In this document: piece by piece, positions 10,613 through 17,088 of the stretch
How the letters are laid out: each line of letters begins with the position of its first letter
How positions within the stretch are numbered: the first letter of the stretch is position 1
DNA from: Acidobacteriota bacterium
Lineage (GTDB): Bacteria; Acidobacteriota; Blastocatellia; UBA7656
Assembly (NCBI GenBank): GCA_016201275.1
Contig: JACQDB010000124.1
Location: 1-40,177, forward strand
Direction of reading: 5' to 3'
Length of the DNA: 40,177 nucleotides
Notes under the pieces: model-generated
The model's database searches: none
Seen by the model: only the letters and a program-made list of their open reading frames with translations
What the model was told of the DNA's origin: nothing
Program-made: the position numbers and the translations under genes

Positions 10613-10650
10613 TTTTTTTTGAGCAGGAAACCGTTTCGCAAGGAGGAATT

Positions 10651-12099
10651 ATGGAGAGCTTGAGAAGAAGCCGATACACGCTGATGTCTGACCTAGCCAT
10701 TGGAGGCCAGCGTCTTCTCTTGCATGGCGTGACCGGCGCTATGGATGAAGTCGCCGACCAAGTTGGGGCATTTCTCAAGGACACCTCCTTGAGTGTTGAA
10801 GAAGGCGTACAAAAGTACAACATTTCTCAGGAGACTTTGCGCGTGATGGAGGAGCGCGGCTATCTGACCAAATTGGCAGAAGATCAAGAACGTCAGCGGG
10901 TCGGAAAATACATCACCAAGTTGCACACCCTCAAACTGGAAAATTGCGCTTCCTTCATGATTGTCGTCACTTACTTGTGCAACCTGCGTTGTCATTACTG
11001 TTTTCAAAAACCGTTGGTCGAAGCCGATGGCAAACGCCTCTTCAGCGACCTGATTAGCGTGGAAATGGTAGATGCGGCTTTTGCCGCTATGGCGCAACTG
11101 ATTAAGCAAAAGCGCGCCCGCCATAATCTTGAACTATTCGGCGGCGAGCCTTTGCTGGCACGCAATCGCCCGGTGGTGCAATACATCATAGAGCAAGCCC
11201 GCGAGCGCAATTTCAGCGTCACCGCAACCTCGAATTCGACCGACCTGCATCATTACGAAGACCTGTTGGGCCCCGGCGGCATTGAAAAAATTCAAGTGAC
11301 CATAGATGGCGCGCCGGAAATGCATGACAAGATTCGCATATACCCCAGCGGCAAAGGCTCGTTCGAGAGCATCAGCGATAATATCAGTCGGGCGCTGGAT
11401 CGCGGCGTGGTCATCAATCTGCGAATCAATATCGCCAAATATAATATTCAACAACTGCCCACCATCGTCGAACATATACAGCAGAAGGGTTGGGCGAAAT
11501 ACGAAAACTTTGCCGCTGGCCTGGCAGAGGTGCATTACATAGGCATACAGGATGATCGTTCAAAAGAGTTAAGCCATCTGGAATTGATTGACAGCGTGGC
11601 GGCGCTCGACGCGCCGTACTTCACGAAAAAGGCTTTGGTGCGCGGCGTTTTTGGCAGGCATTTCAACTATTTTCCGGGACAACCTCCGGCTCCGAAATTC
11701 GATACCTGTTTCTGCAATGCGATGCAGGGGCATTATGTTTTCGATCCTTATGGCAACGTCTATACCTGCACGGAAGACGTAGGCTTTGAGCGAGCGCGGG
11801 TCGGCACGTATTACCCCGGTGCGTTGCAGTTTGATGCCTTGCGGCTCAAGGGCTGGCACGAGCGCACGGTGGCGAATCTGCCAGACTGTCCGAGTTGCGA
11901 GTATTTGCAGGTCTGTGGCGGCGGCTGCGCTCGCAATGCTTTGCTCGACACGGGCGATGCTTGGACTTCTTACTGCACGGATTTCAAAGCGTATTTCCAG
12001 AAAGTGCTGACCTTGCTTTATGAAGATTATAAAAGCAGTGATGGCCCAGACCCTGCGGTGCTGGGACTCTCGTCAATGGTGACGGCTTGTAAATCCTAA
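10651..12099 (+). CDS. Radical SAM/SPASM peptide maturase
   Basis: A 482-residue enzyme. The start at 10651 is chosen because AGGAGG lies 4 bases before it; a longer reading would overlap the preceding gene. Residues 1-95 form the N-terminal domain of SPASM peptide maturases (HGVTGAMDE, EERGYLT). The catalytic cluster is C110-NLR-C114-HY-C117, followed by the ELFGGEPLL motif. The SPASM half has CFC and CTED sites and C413-x2-C416-x5-C422-x3-C426, expected to bind auxiliary 4Fe-4S clusters. Such enzymes install thioether, C-C or C-O crosslinks on ribosomal peptides. It sits 38 bases after its catalytically dead paralogue and upstream of the precursor genes, suggesting a two-subunit maturase. 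Confidence 0.93.
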   Translation: MESLRRSRYTLMSDLAIGGQRLLLHGVTGAMDEVADQVGAFLKDTSLSVEEGVQKYNISQETLRVMEERGYLTKLAEDQERQRVGKYITKLHTLKLENCASFMIVVTYLCNLRCHYCFQKPLVEADGKRLFSDLISVEMVDAAFAAMAQLIKQKRARHNLELFGGEPLLARNRPVVQYIIEQARERNFSVTATSNSTDLHHYEDLLGPGGIEKIQVTIDGAPEMHDKIRIYPSGKGSFESISDNISRALDRGVVINLRINIAKYNIQQLPTIVEHIQQKGWAKYENFAAGLAEVHYIGIQDDRSKELSHLELIDSVAALDAPYFTKKALVRGVFGRHFNYFPGQPPAPKFDTCFCNAMQGHYVFDPYGNVYTCTEDVGFERARVGTYYPGALQFDALRLKGWHERTVANLPDCPSCEYLQVCGGGCARNALLDTGDAWTSYCTDFKAYFQKVLTLLYEDYKSSDGPDPAVLGLSSMVTACKS

Positions 12100-12117
12100 G
12101 AAGCTGTTTGAACTGTG

Positions 12118-12222
12118 GTAGCGCCAGCGTCTCGCTGGCTGTAGCGGTGGCATCTTGCCGCCGTTGGGTGTTACAAGGAGTGCAAGATGCACTCCCCACA
12201 GCCGCCAAGCGGGCGGCGCTAC
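12118..12222. repeat. REP-like palindromic element, copy 1
   Basis: Bounded by GTAGCGCC (12118-12125) and its complement GGCGCTAC (12215-12222), with further internal stems (CAGC/GCTG and GCAAGATG segments). Its first 27 bases, from 12116, match exactly those at 17003-17029. It fills part of the 341-bp gap between the SPASM enzyme and the precursor genes. This looks like a dispersed REP-type repeat rather than a gene. Confidence 0.7.
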
Positions 12223-12440
12223 ATTGCAAAAAGCTCAAGCGAGCGCCTGGCCGACACTTTTGCGGAGAACCAGGGTTCGGCTTCGCGCCCCCATCATACC
12301 CGCAGAGCGACGGCGTATGACTGGGCAAAAGTTCTCCGGGCAACCGGAGCGCTGCCTACGCAGCACCTCTGAGAAGACCGTAAACAATACGGGACTCAGT
12401 TTCAACCTCAGTCGCGTGAATCTTAGAAAGGAGGAAAATT
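12223..12440. promoter_or_regulatory. Upstream region of the precursor genes
   Basis: No gene is seen here. A CTCCGG-GCAA-CCGGAG hairpin lies at 12334-12349, and the region ends in AAAGGAGG, an excellent ribosome site for the first precursor at 12441. This 5' region is where a dedicated precursor promoter would be expected, but I could not assign -35/-10 boxes. Confidence 0.4.
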
Positions 12441-12569
12441 ATGGCGGAAAAAGATGTTCAAATCATGCCGATTAACTCAAACATCCTGACAGGCATCACC
12501 ATTGATGAGTTGGAAGATCGCTTGGAGATGCAGTTGCTCGGTTTGTTCGATGTGCTGGCGCTGTCGCAG
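12428..12569 (+). repeat. 142-bp direct repeat, copy 1 (RBS plus leader)
   Basis: Identical base for base to 12726-12867. It contains the AAGGAGGAAAATT ribosome site and codons 1-43 of the precursor. Identity stops exactly at the CAG codon 43, where leader ends and core begins. Zero divergence means recent duplication, gene conversion or an assembly artefact. Confidence 0.95.
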
Positions 12570-12674
12570 CCAAACGGTTTAGCGGAGAATATTTTCGCCT
12601 ACACCGCTTTTCAAGAGGTTCCCAGACCATCTGTGTTAGAGGGTGAGGGCTGGCAACAGGCTCTTATCCTCTAA
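12441..12674 (+). CDS. RiPP precursor peptide, copy 1
   Basis: A 77-residue peptide with a strong AAGGAGG site. Residues 1-43 form an acidic, leucine-rich leader (ITIDELEDRLEMQLLGLFDV), an amphipathic helix suited to binding a PqqD-like domain. Residues 44-77 form the putative core. It is cysteine-free and contains F52, Y54, F57, R62 and W71 and ends in Leu-Ile-Leu. The absence of Cys argues against thioether crosslinks; aromatic-centred C-C or C-O links, epimerisation, methylation or Arg-to-ornithine conversion remain possible. The position between radical SAM genes and a PqqD/M50 gene, and the duplicated leader with a different core, are typical of RiPP precursors. I do not recognise the leader as a named family. 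The leader/core boundary is inferred from the repeat boundary. Confidence 0.8.
   Translation: MAEKDVQIMPINSNILTGITIDELEDRLEMQLLGLFDVLALSQPNGLAENIFAYTAFQEVPRPSVLEGEGWQQALIL
12636..12674 (+). promoter_or_regulatory. 15-bp RNA hairpin ending the first precursor
   Basis: Bases 12636-12650 pair with 12660-12674 over 15 consecutive positions (twelve Watson-Crick, three G-U) around a 9-base loop. The TAA stop is the base of the stem. There is no U tract, so it is more likely an mRNA stabiliser or attenuator that adjusts precursor-to-enzyme ratio than a terminator. Confidence 0.6.
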
Positions 12675-12676
12675 AC

Positions 12677-12725
12677 CAGAGATGTCGGCTTGCGCGCATC
12701 TCTGACATCAACCTGCTGCGGCAGG
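12677..12725 (+). promoter_or_regulatory. Two hairpins before the second precursor
   Basis: CAGAGATG (12677-12684) pairs with CATCTCTG (12697-12704). CCTGC-TGCG-GCAGG (12712-12725) then ends right at the ribosome site of the second copy. Together with the preceding hairpin, the 64-base spacer is almost fully structured, which could limit read-through or translation of the second copy. Confidence 0.5.
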
Positions 12726-12867
12726 AAGGAGGAAAATTATGGCGGAAAAAGATGTTCAAATCATGCCGATTAACTCAAACATCCTGACAGGCATCACCAT
12801 TGATGAGTTGGAAGATCGCTTGGAGATGCAGTTGCTCGGTTTGTTCGATGTGCTGGCGCTGTCGCAG
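12726..12867 (+). repeat. 142-bp direct repeat, copy 2 (RBS plus leader)
   Basis: Exact second copy of 12428-12569, offset 298 bp. Its right boundary lies inside a small palindrome (12859-12879), which may mark the recombination point. Confidence 0.95.
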
Positions 12868-12879
12868 ATGGAGCGACAG
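12859..12879 (+). repeat. Palindrome across the leader/core junction
   Basis: CTGTCGC (12859-12865) and GCGACAG (12873-12879) form a 7-bp stem with a 7-base loop. The junction between duplicated leader and unique core DNA (12867/12868) lies in the loop, so this palindrome may have promoted the rearrangement that produced the frame change. Confidence 0.5.
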
Positions 12880-12890
12880 TTTCAACGACC

Positions 12891-12921
12891 TGGATGAGGG
12901 GATTGCTGAACCCCTCATCCA
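12891..12921 (+). promoter_or_regulatory. Perfect 11-bp hairpin with 9-base loop
   Basis: TGGATGAGGGG (12891-12901) and CCCCTCATCCA (12911-12921) are perfectly complementary. The in-frame TGA of the short reading lies in the left arm. There is no T tract right after it (a run of T occurs only about 25 bases later), so attenuation or mRNA processing between precursor and M50 gene is more likely than full termination. Confidence 0.6.
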
Positions 12922-12996
12922 GCGTTGCGGTTGGGGATTCGGAAAACTTTTTTGGGATGAAAACGGTCATCCTGAGTCTGCCAATGGGGAGTTGGA

Positions 12997-14358
12997 ATGA
13001 GCATAGACCAACTGATGCTATCGTTGCCGGAAGGCTGTTCGCTGTGGCGCATTGATACCAGCTTTGTCGAAACCCAATGGTTGTTGGTGACGCCGAACAA
13101 TCGCAAATTTCAGGTCTCTGCCAAAGCCAGTGATGTGATTTCGGAAATCCTCGACGAGCGCAAATCGCTTGCCGATCTTGCCAATACGCTGTCGGCGAAA
13201 TGGCAGGTTCCGGTCATGTCGGAAGATGTGTTGACCATCATTGAATCGGCTTACTGGCCGCAAGATTTGTTGAGAAAATCAACGCCCTGGGAATCCGAAG
13301 CAGTGTTGGAAGCGTCCATTGCAGAGCGCACAAGCAAATCTCTATTCGGAGATTTTTTTATACGCTTCACGGTACTCCCGGAGGCGGTTGTCCGCCGCAT
13401 AGCCGCACACTTGACCGGACTTTACCATCACGGCATTGCCCTGTTGTTGCTCGTCGCCATTGTCGGCGTGCATTTTTTGCTATTCCGTTATTTGGCCGCG
13501 CAGCCTTCTTGGGCGGCAACCTTGAGCTTGTCGCCTTCGCAATATGTAGCGGCCTTTGGCCTGATGGTCGGCAGCGTGCTGTTTCACGAATTGGGTCACG
13601 CAACGGCTGCCGCTGCCTTTGGGGTTCAGCCGGGAGCCATTGGCTGCGGCATCTATTTTATTTACCCGGCATTTTATACCGAGTTGGGTTTTGCCTGGTT
13701 ATTGCCGCGAGGCAAGCGCATGGTGGTTGATGTAGGCGGCTTCTACTTTCAACTGCTCACCACGCTGCCGCTTTATCTGGCCTTTTTCCTGAGCGGCAGC
13801 CGCGTTACTGTACTGGTTATCTTGTCTATAGATTTTCTGATCGGCTTTTCGCTGATCCCATTTTTCAAGTTTGATGGTTACTGGTTACTAGCCGATTTAT
13901 TGGGCATACCGAATCTGCAAAAGCACGCTATGGAATTGCTCGGCAGTCCGCAAAAGATTGTTCGCAATAAATTTTTCACCACCAAAAAGGGCTTGCAGTT
14001 GCCGCGCTGGTTGTCGTTGTCGTTGTTGGTTTATGGCGCGCTTTTTCTGCTCTTTCAAATCGGCATTGCCTTGTTGATTTTCAAAAATGGTCCGGCCTTT
14101 ATTTTTGCTGCGCCGGTAAAATTTTATACCTTAGCGCAGGAATTGTTTGCGGAGGTGGCTGCCGGACAACTTATGCTTGCCGCCCAACAAGGCATACGAA
14201 TCCTGATGTTGCTGGTCACTACACTGGCACTGATTTTGATATTCAAAAGTTACCTCAGACTTTTTCTTTATTGGGGCAAGAAGTATGGCAATCGCTTATG
14301 GCGTGCGAGCGCAGGCGTAAGCGCATCGGCAGTTTCTGAAGGGAGAAATCACCAATGA
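12997..14358 (+). CDS. M50-family membrane metalloprotease with PqqD-like N-terminus
   Basis: A 453-residue integral membrane protein. Residues 1-95 resemble a PqqD-type winged helix (RKFQVSAKASDVISEIL, then a LADLANTL helix), a RiPP leader-binding module. Several membrane segments follow. One contains the zinc motif H197-E-L-G-H201, and a FDGYWLLADLLGIPN segment with D293 supplies the likely third ligand, as in site-2-protease relatives found in RiPP clusters. The probable job is cleavage of the leader at the membrane, possibly coupled to release. The ATG overlaps the +1-frame stop of the second precursor core (ATGA), and its own stop overlaps the next gene the same way. A purely transport role cannot be excluded. 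Confidence 0.85.
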   Translation: MSIDQLMLSLPEGCSLWRIDTSFVETQWLLVTPNNRKFQVSAKASDVISEILDERKSLADLANTLSAKWQVPVMSEDVLTIIESAYWPQDLLRKSTPWESEAVLEASIAERTSKSLFGDFFIRFTVLPEAVVRRIAAHLTGLYHHGIALLLLVAIVGVHFLLFRYLAAQPSWAATLSLSPSQYVAAFGLMVGSVLFHELGHATAAAAFGVQPGAIGCGIYFIYPAFYTELGFAWLLPRGKRMVVDVGGFYFQLLTTLPLYLAFFLSGSRVTVLVILSIDFLIGFSLIPFFKFDGYWLLADLLGIPNLQKHAMELLGSPQKIVRNKFFTTKKGLQLPRWLSLSLLVYGALFLLFQIGIALLIFKNGPAFIFAAPVKFYTLAQELFAEVAAGQLMLAAQQGIRILMLLVTTLALILIFKSYLRLFLYWGKKYGNRLWRASAGVSASAVSEGRNHQ

Positions 14359-15473
14359 ATTATACCTACACCAAAACCGAATTTGTGGAATTTTACCAGC
14401 AAATAGGCATTGAAATTGGTCGCCTATGCAATGCCCGATGCGAGCATTGCATCACCTATTCCGGCCCCAAGAATAAAGAGAAGATGGAGCCGACCATGTT
14501 GCGGCGCATCTTGAAAGAGGCAGGCTCATTGGGCTTGCCGCACGTCGAAATTACCGGCGGCGAACCCTTTCTCTTTCTCGATGAGTTGGAGGAAATCATC
14601 GCGCTGGCAAAAAGCTATGGGATGCGAACCGGCATCACTACCAATAGCTCTTGGGCGACCAAGCATGAAAGGGCTGTGAAGATTCTGATGCGCCTGAAAG
14701 CTGCCGGGCTGGTGCGCTTGCGTTTCAGCATAGACCAATATCATTTGAATTACATACCGTTGGAACGAGTCGAAACGGCGGTCAAAGCGGCGGCAGAAGT
14801 TGGCATCTATCCGCTGATTGAAGCGGCGGTGGGGCGCAAAGACTATCGCGCCTACGAAGCGGTGCATCGCTTGAAGGCGCTGGCCGTGGAATTGAAGATG
14901 TGTGAATTGCTGCCCTTTGGCAGAGCCGCCGAATTTGCCCCTGAAACTTTTTTCAGCGGCTCGTTTTATCAAGTGGCGCATACGCCTTGTCCTACGGCTG
15001 GGGTTCCGGTCGTCGAAAACGATGGGCGCGTGCTGTTGTGCTGCACCTATCCGGTGGCGCAAGACCCCAACGATATGGAAAGCCCCTTTGTGTTGGGCAG
15101 CACCAAAGAGGAATCCTTAGCCGATATTCTAGCTCGGCATCTCTACAACCCGCTGTTGCGAGTTCTGCGTTATGAAGGGCCGGGCGGTTTGCTGCGGGTT
15201 TTGGAAGAGGGCTATGGCAAGAAACAATATAAACCCAGAGAGCTTTATCCTGGCAGCATCTGCACGCTGTGTGCAGACATGATGGATCATGTGAATCTCA
15301 GAAAACTCTGGCACGAGACGGTTGCCCAGCACGATATGACCGCGTGGTTTACGCCGCCGGTTGATATGGAGCATCGCCCCGTCGAACAAGTCAGGATGGC
15401 AAACGCGCAGAGCAAATCGCGCAGCCTGCCCATCGTCACCTTGAGTTGCGGCGATTCGCACCCGCACCAATGA
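14355..15473 (+). CDS. Radical SAM enzyme with SPASM/twitch-like C-terminus
   Basis: A 372-residue enzyme with C25-NAR-C29-EH-C32, then VEITGGEPFLF as the SAM-contacting GGE motif. C-terminal cysteines (CPTAG, LLCCTYP, CTLC) suggest a SPASM or twitch auxiliary cluster. It lacks the N-terminal domain of the enzyme at 10651 and is closer in size to single-domain peptide epimerases or crosslinking enzymes, though the reaction cannot be told from sequence. ATG overlaps the M50 stop (ATGA), and its own TGA overlaps the start chosen for the next gene, so the three are translationally coupled. Last radical SAM gene of the cluster. Confidence 0.9.
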   Translation: MNYTYTKTEFVEFYQQIGIEIGRLCNARCEHCITYSGPKNKEKMEPTMLRRILKEAGSLGLPHVEITGGEPFLFLDELEEIIALAKSYGMRTGITTNSSWATKHERAVKILMRLKAAGLVRLRFSIDQYHLNYIPLERVETAVKAAAEVGIYPLIEAAVGRKDYRAYEAVHRLKALAVELKMCELLPFGRAAEFAPETFFSGSFYQVAHTPCPTAGVPVVENDGRVLLCCTYPVAQDPNDMESPFVLGSTKEESLADILARHLYNPLLRVLRYEGPGGLLRVLEEGYGKKQYKPRELYPGSICTLCADMMDHVNLRKLWHETVAQHDMTAWFTPPVDMEHRPVEQVRMANAQSKSRSLPIVTLSCGDSHPHQ

Positions 15474-16933
15474 AGCAACGGTTGAGGAGAAATGCGGAAC
15501 AGGCAAACGTCATGGAGACTTTAATTTTTGCCGAACACTCATCGGTGCTGCCTGTGTGGAAGCAGCGCGACCTACGCCAACGAACGCTGGTTTATCTGGA
15601 CGCGCATCTGGACTTGAAGCAGATCAGCGACCTTCGTTTGCAGCGACTACGCAACTGCCAAACGGCTGAGGAAATGGCGCAGTTGGAAAAGCCACATTTT
15701 CTAGTCACAGACGAAGGCTACAGTTTTAGCATTGAAGATTTTTTATACCCTGCCCACCGGCTCGGTTTCATAGAGCGCTTGATCTGGGTATGTCCGGGCG
15801 AACAAGTCCCAGACCTTGCTACGGTTCTCAAACGCGCTTTGCAATTTTTAGAGGGTGTACCGCTGGAAGATTTGCAAACCTTGAAACGCCACGGCGAAGT
15901 TCTGGAAGCCAAGCTCTTCGGCTTGCCTGTGGTCATCGCTTCGTATCAATACCTGAAGCATCTGCAACTGCCGCCCGACAGTTTGATAGACATAGATATT
16001 GATTACTTTATTTCAACCGCTACCGACCGCCCCTGGGTGAACCCGCAAAAAGTTTTTCAAGCCTTACAAGAGTTAGCGCTGCGCTCGGAATTGGTGACCC
16101 TGACGCGCTCGGTCAGCAGTGGCTTCACGCCTCTGCGTTACAGTTTTATTGCCGATTATCTGGCCGCCTTGTTTCGCGGAGATGAGCGCCAGGCAACGCA
16201 TTTTGCGCGCTTGTACGAACTCGATGAACAAGCGCAAAGAGGCGAACTGGCGACAGCCCTGCAAGGTTGTCTGAGCGAAGCCGAACAGTTTGCCGAGTGT
16301 CCAGCGACTTACTATCTGGCGAGTTTGTGCGAAGCCACAGAGGAGCGCCAAGCGGCGGCGCGCAATCGCGCTGTGGCGCTTTGTGCCAGCTATCGTCGGA
16401 GTGTGTTACGGTCGGCTTGCGGCGTTATCAATCGCACCAGAAAATTCGAGCTTGCTAAACTCGTAGCGTTAGAGAACCGTCTGCAACAAGAGGAAAGCAC
16501 AGCGGCGGACGAAGCCGCTTTGACCGATTTGATTATGGGAATGCTGTGCAGTCATCTGGGACTATTGGGCAAAACGCTGGGCTATCATTTCCGTTATAAG
16601 AAGGCCGCCGGACGACACGCCAGATTAAATGCCGCGCTAGGATTGCTGTTAAATGAACAAGGTCAAGCGCGCCGCGCCTTGCCGTTTTTCCGCGCCGCTT
16701 TGTCAGAAGACCAGACCAGACCGCGAGCCTATCTGCACTTGGGTATGCTTTATCTCCAACAGAAAAATTACCAAGCGGCTTTAGAAAATCTTTTGCCAGC
16801 CAGCCAATTGCTACCGGCGTTTCGTGAGCCTGTGCGAATGCTGGCGCACCTGTATGAACGAATCGGCGACCGCGAACAGTATCGCTTCATGCTCAAACGC
16901 TATCAGGAAATGAACCGCATCATTGCCACCTGA
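15470..16933 (+). CDS. UPF0489 (arginase-fold) protein with TPR tail
   Basis: A 487-residue protein. Residues 15-240 match UPF0489: FAEHSSVLPVWKQ, then the metal-binding pair D44-A-H-L-D48 and D174-I-D176-I-D178, the pattern of the ureohydrolase/arginase fold. Residues about 370-480 carry three TPR-like helical pairs. From memory, peptide arginases that turn arginine into ornithine in proteusin RiPPs (OspR type) belong near this family; each predicted core here has exactly one Arg. The start at 15470 makes the same ATGA overlap as the two junctions upstream; ATG 15512, at the beginning of the conserved domain, is the alternative. The peptide-arginase role is inference; the UPF0489 call rests on the two acidic motifs. 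Confidence 0.72.
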   Translation: MKQRLRRNAEQANVMETLIFAEHSSVLPVWKQRDLRQRTLVYLDAHLDLKQISDLRLQRLRNCQTAEEMAQLEKPHFLVTDEGYSFSIEDFLYPAHRLGFIERLIWVCPGEQVPDLATVLKRALQFLEGVPLEDLQTLKRHGEVLEAKLFGLPVVIASYQYLKHLQLPPDSLIDIDIDYFISTATDRPWVNPQKVFQALQELALRSELVTLTRSVSSGFTPLRYSFIADYLAALFRGDERQATHFARLYELDEQAQRGELATALQGCLSEAEQFAECPATYYLASLCEATEERQAAARNRAVALCASYRRSVLRSACGVINRTRKFELAKLVALENRLQQEESTAADEAALTDLIMGMLCSHLGLLGKTLGYHFRYKKAAGRHARLNAALGLLLNEQGQARRALPFFRAALSEDQTRPRAYLHLGMLYLQQKNYQAALENLLPASQLLPAFREPVRMLAHLYERIGDREQYRFMLKRYQEMNRIIAT

Positions 16934-17004
16934 TGCGGCGCAGATCATTGCCGTTTTCAAGAACGATACGTTGAGAGGGTGATGGGAAAATAAAAAAAAG
17001 GTTG

Positions 17005-17054
17005 GTAGCGCCAGCGTCTCGCTGGCTGTCGTGAAGGCAAGATGGCGGCGCTAC
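17005..17054. repeat. REP-like palindromic element, copy 2
   Basis: GTAGCGCC (17005-17012) and GGCGCTAC (17047-17054) bound a 50-bp element. With flanking bases, 17003-17029 matches 12116-12142 exactly and in the same orientation. The two copies bracket the precursor-M50-rSAM-UPF0489 block. Confidence 0.7.
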
Positions 17055-17088
17055 TCGCCTTAAAAACTCACAGTGGTGGTGAATAGGT

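Larger units (their letters stand above)
12739..13000 (+). pseudogene. RiPP precursor, copy 2, leader and core out of frame
   Basis: Read directly from ATG 12739 this gives 52 residues: the identical 43-residue leader plus a nine-residue tail, with TGA at 12895-12897. In the +1 frame, immediately after the leader CAG and one extra base (12868), 43 sense codons run from TGG 12869 to a TGA at 12998-13000. That stop overlaps the M50 start as ATGA. The +1 core is rich in aromatics (W1, F5, W22, F24, F28, W29), with one Cys (C20), one Arg (R19) and several Gly, and looks like a genuine core. Removing one base at the junction would give an 86-residue precursor. Possibilities are a recent frameshift at the duplication junction, a base-calling error, programmed frameshifting, or the short form being the real product. 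Confidence 0.6.

Noticed and set aside
10486-10650. N-terminal extension of the SPASM enzyme into the preceding gene
   Set aside because: The strong AGGAGG before 10651 and the family's normal N-terminus at that Met support the shorter form; the extension is the 3' end of the previous gene out of frame.
12800-13000. A 66-residue Cys-rich peptide starting at ATG 12800
   Set aside because: Its first half is the leader DNA read out of frame and no ribosome site precedes 12800; only the 3' part in this frame looks like a genuine core.
12441-13000. Sactipeptide or ranthipeptide precursors
   Set aside because: Core 1 has no cysteine and the +1 core has one, so multiple Cys thioethers are not possible.
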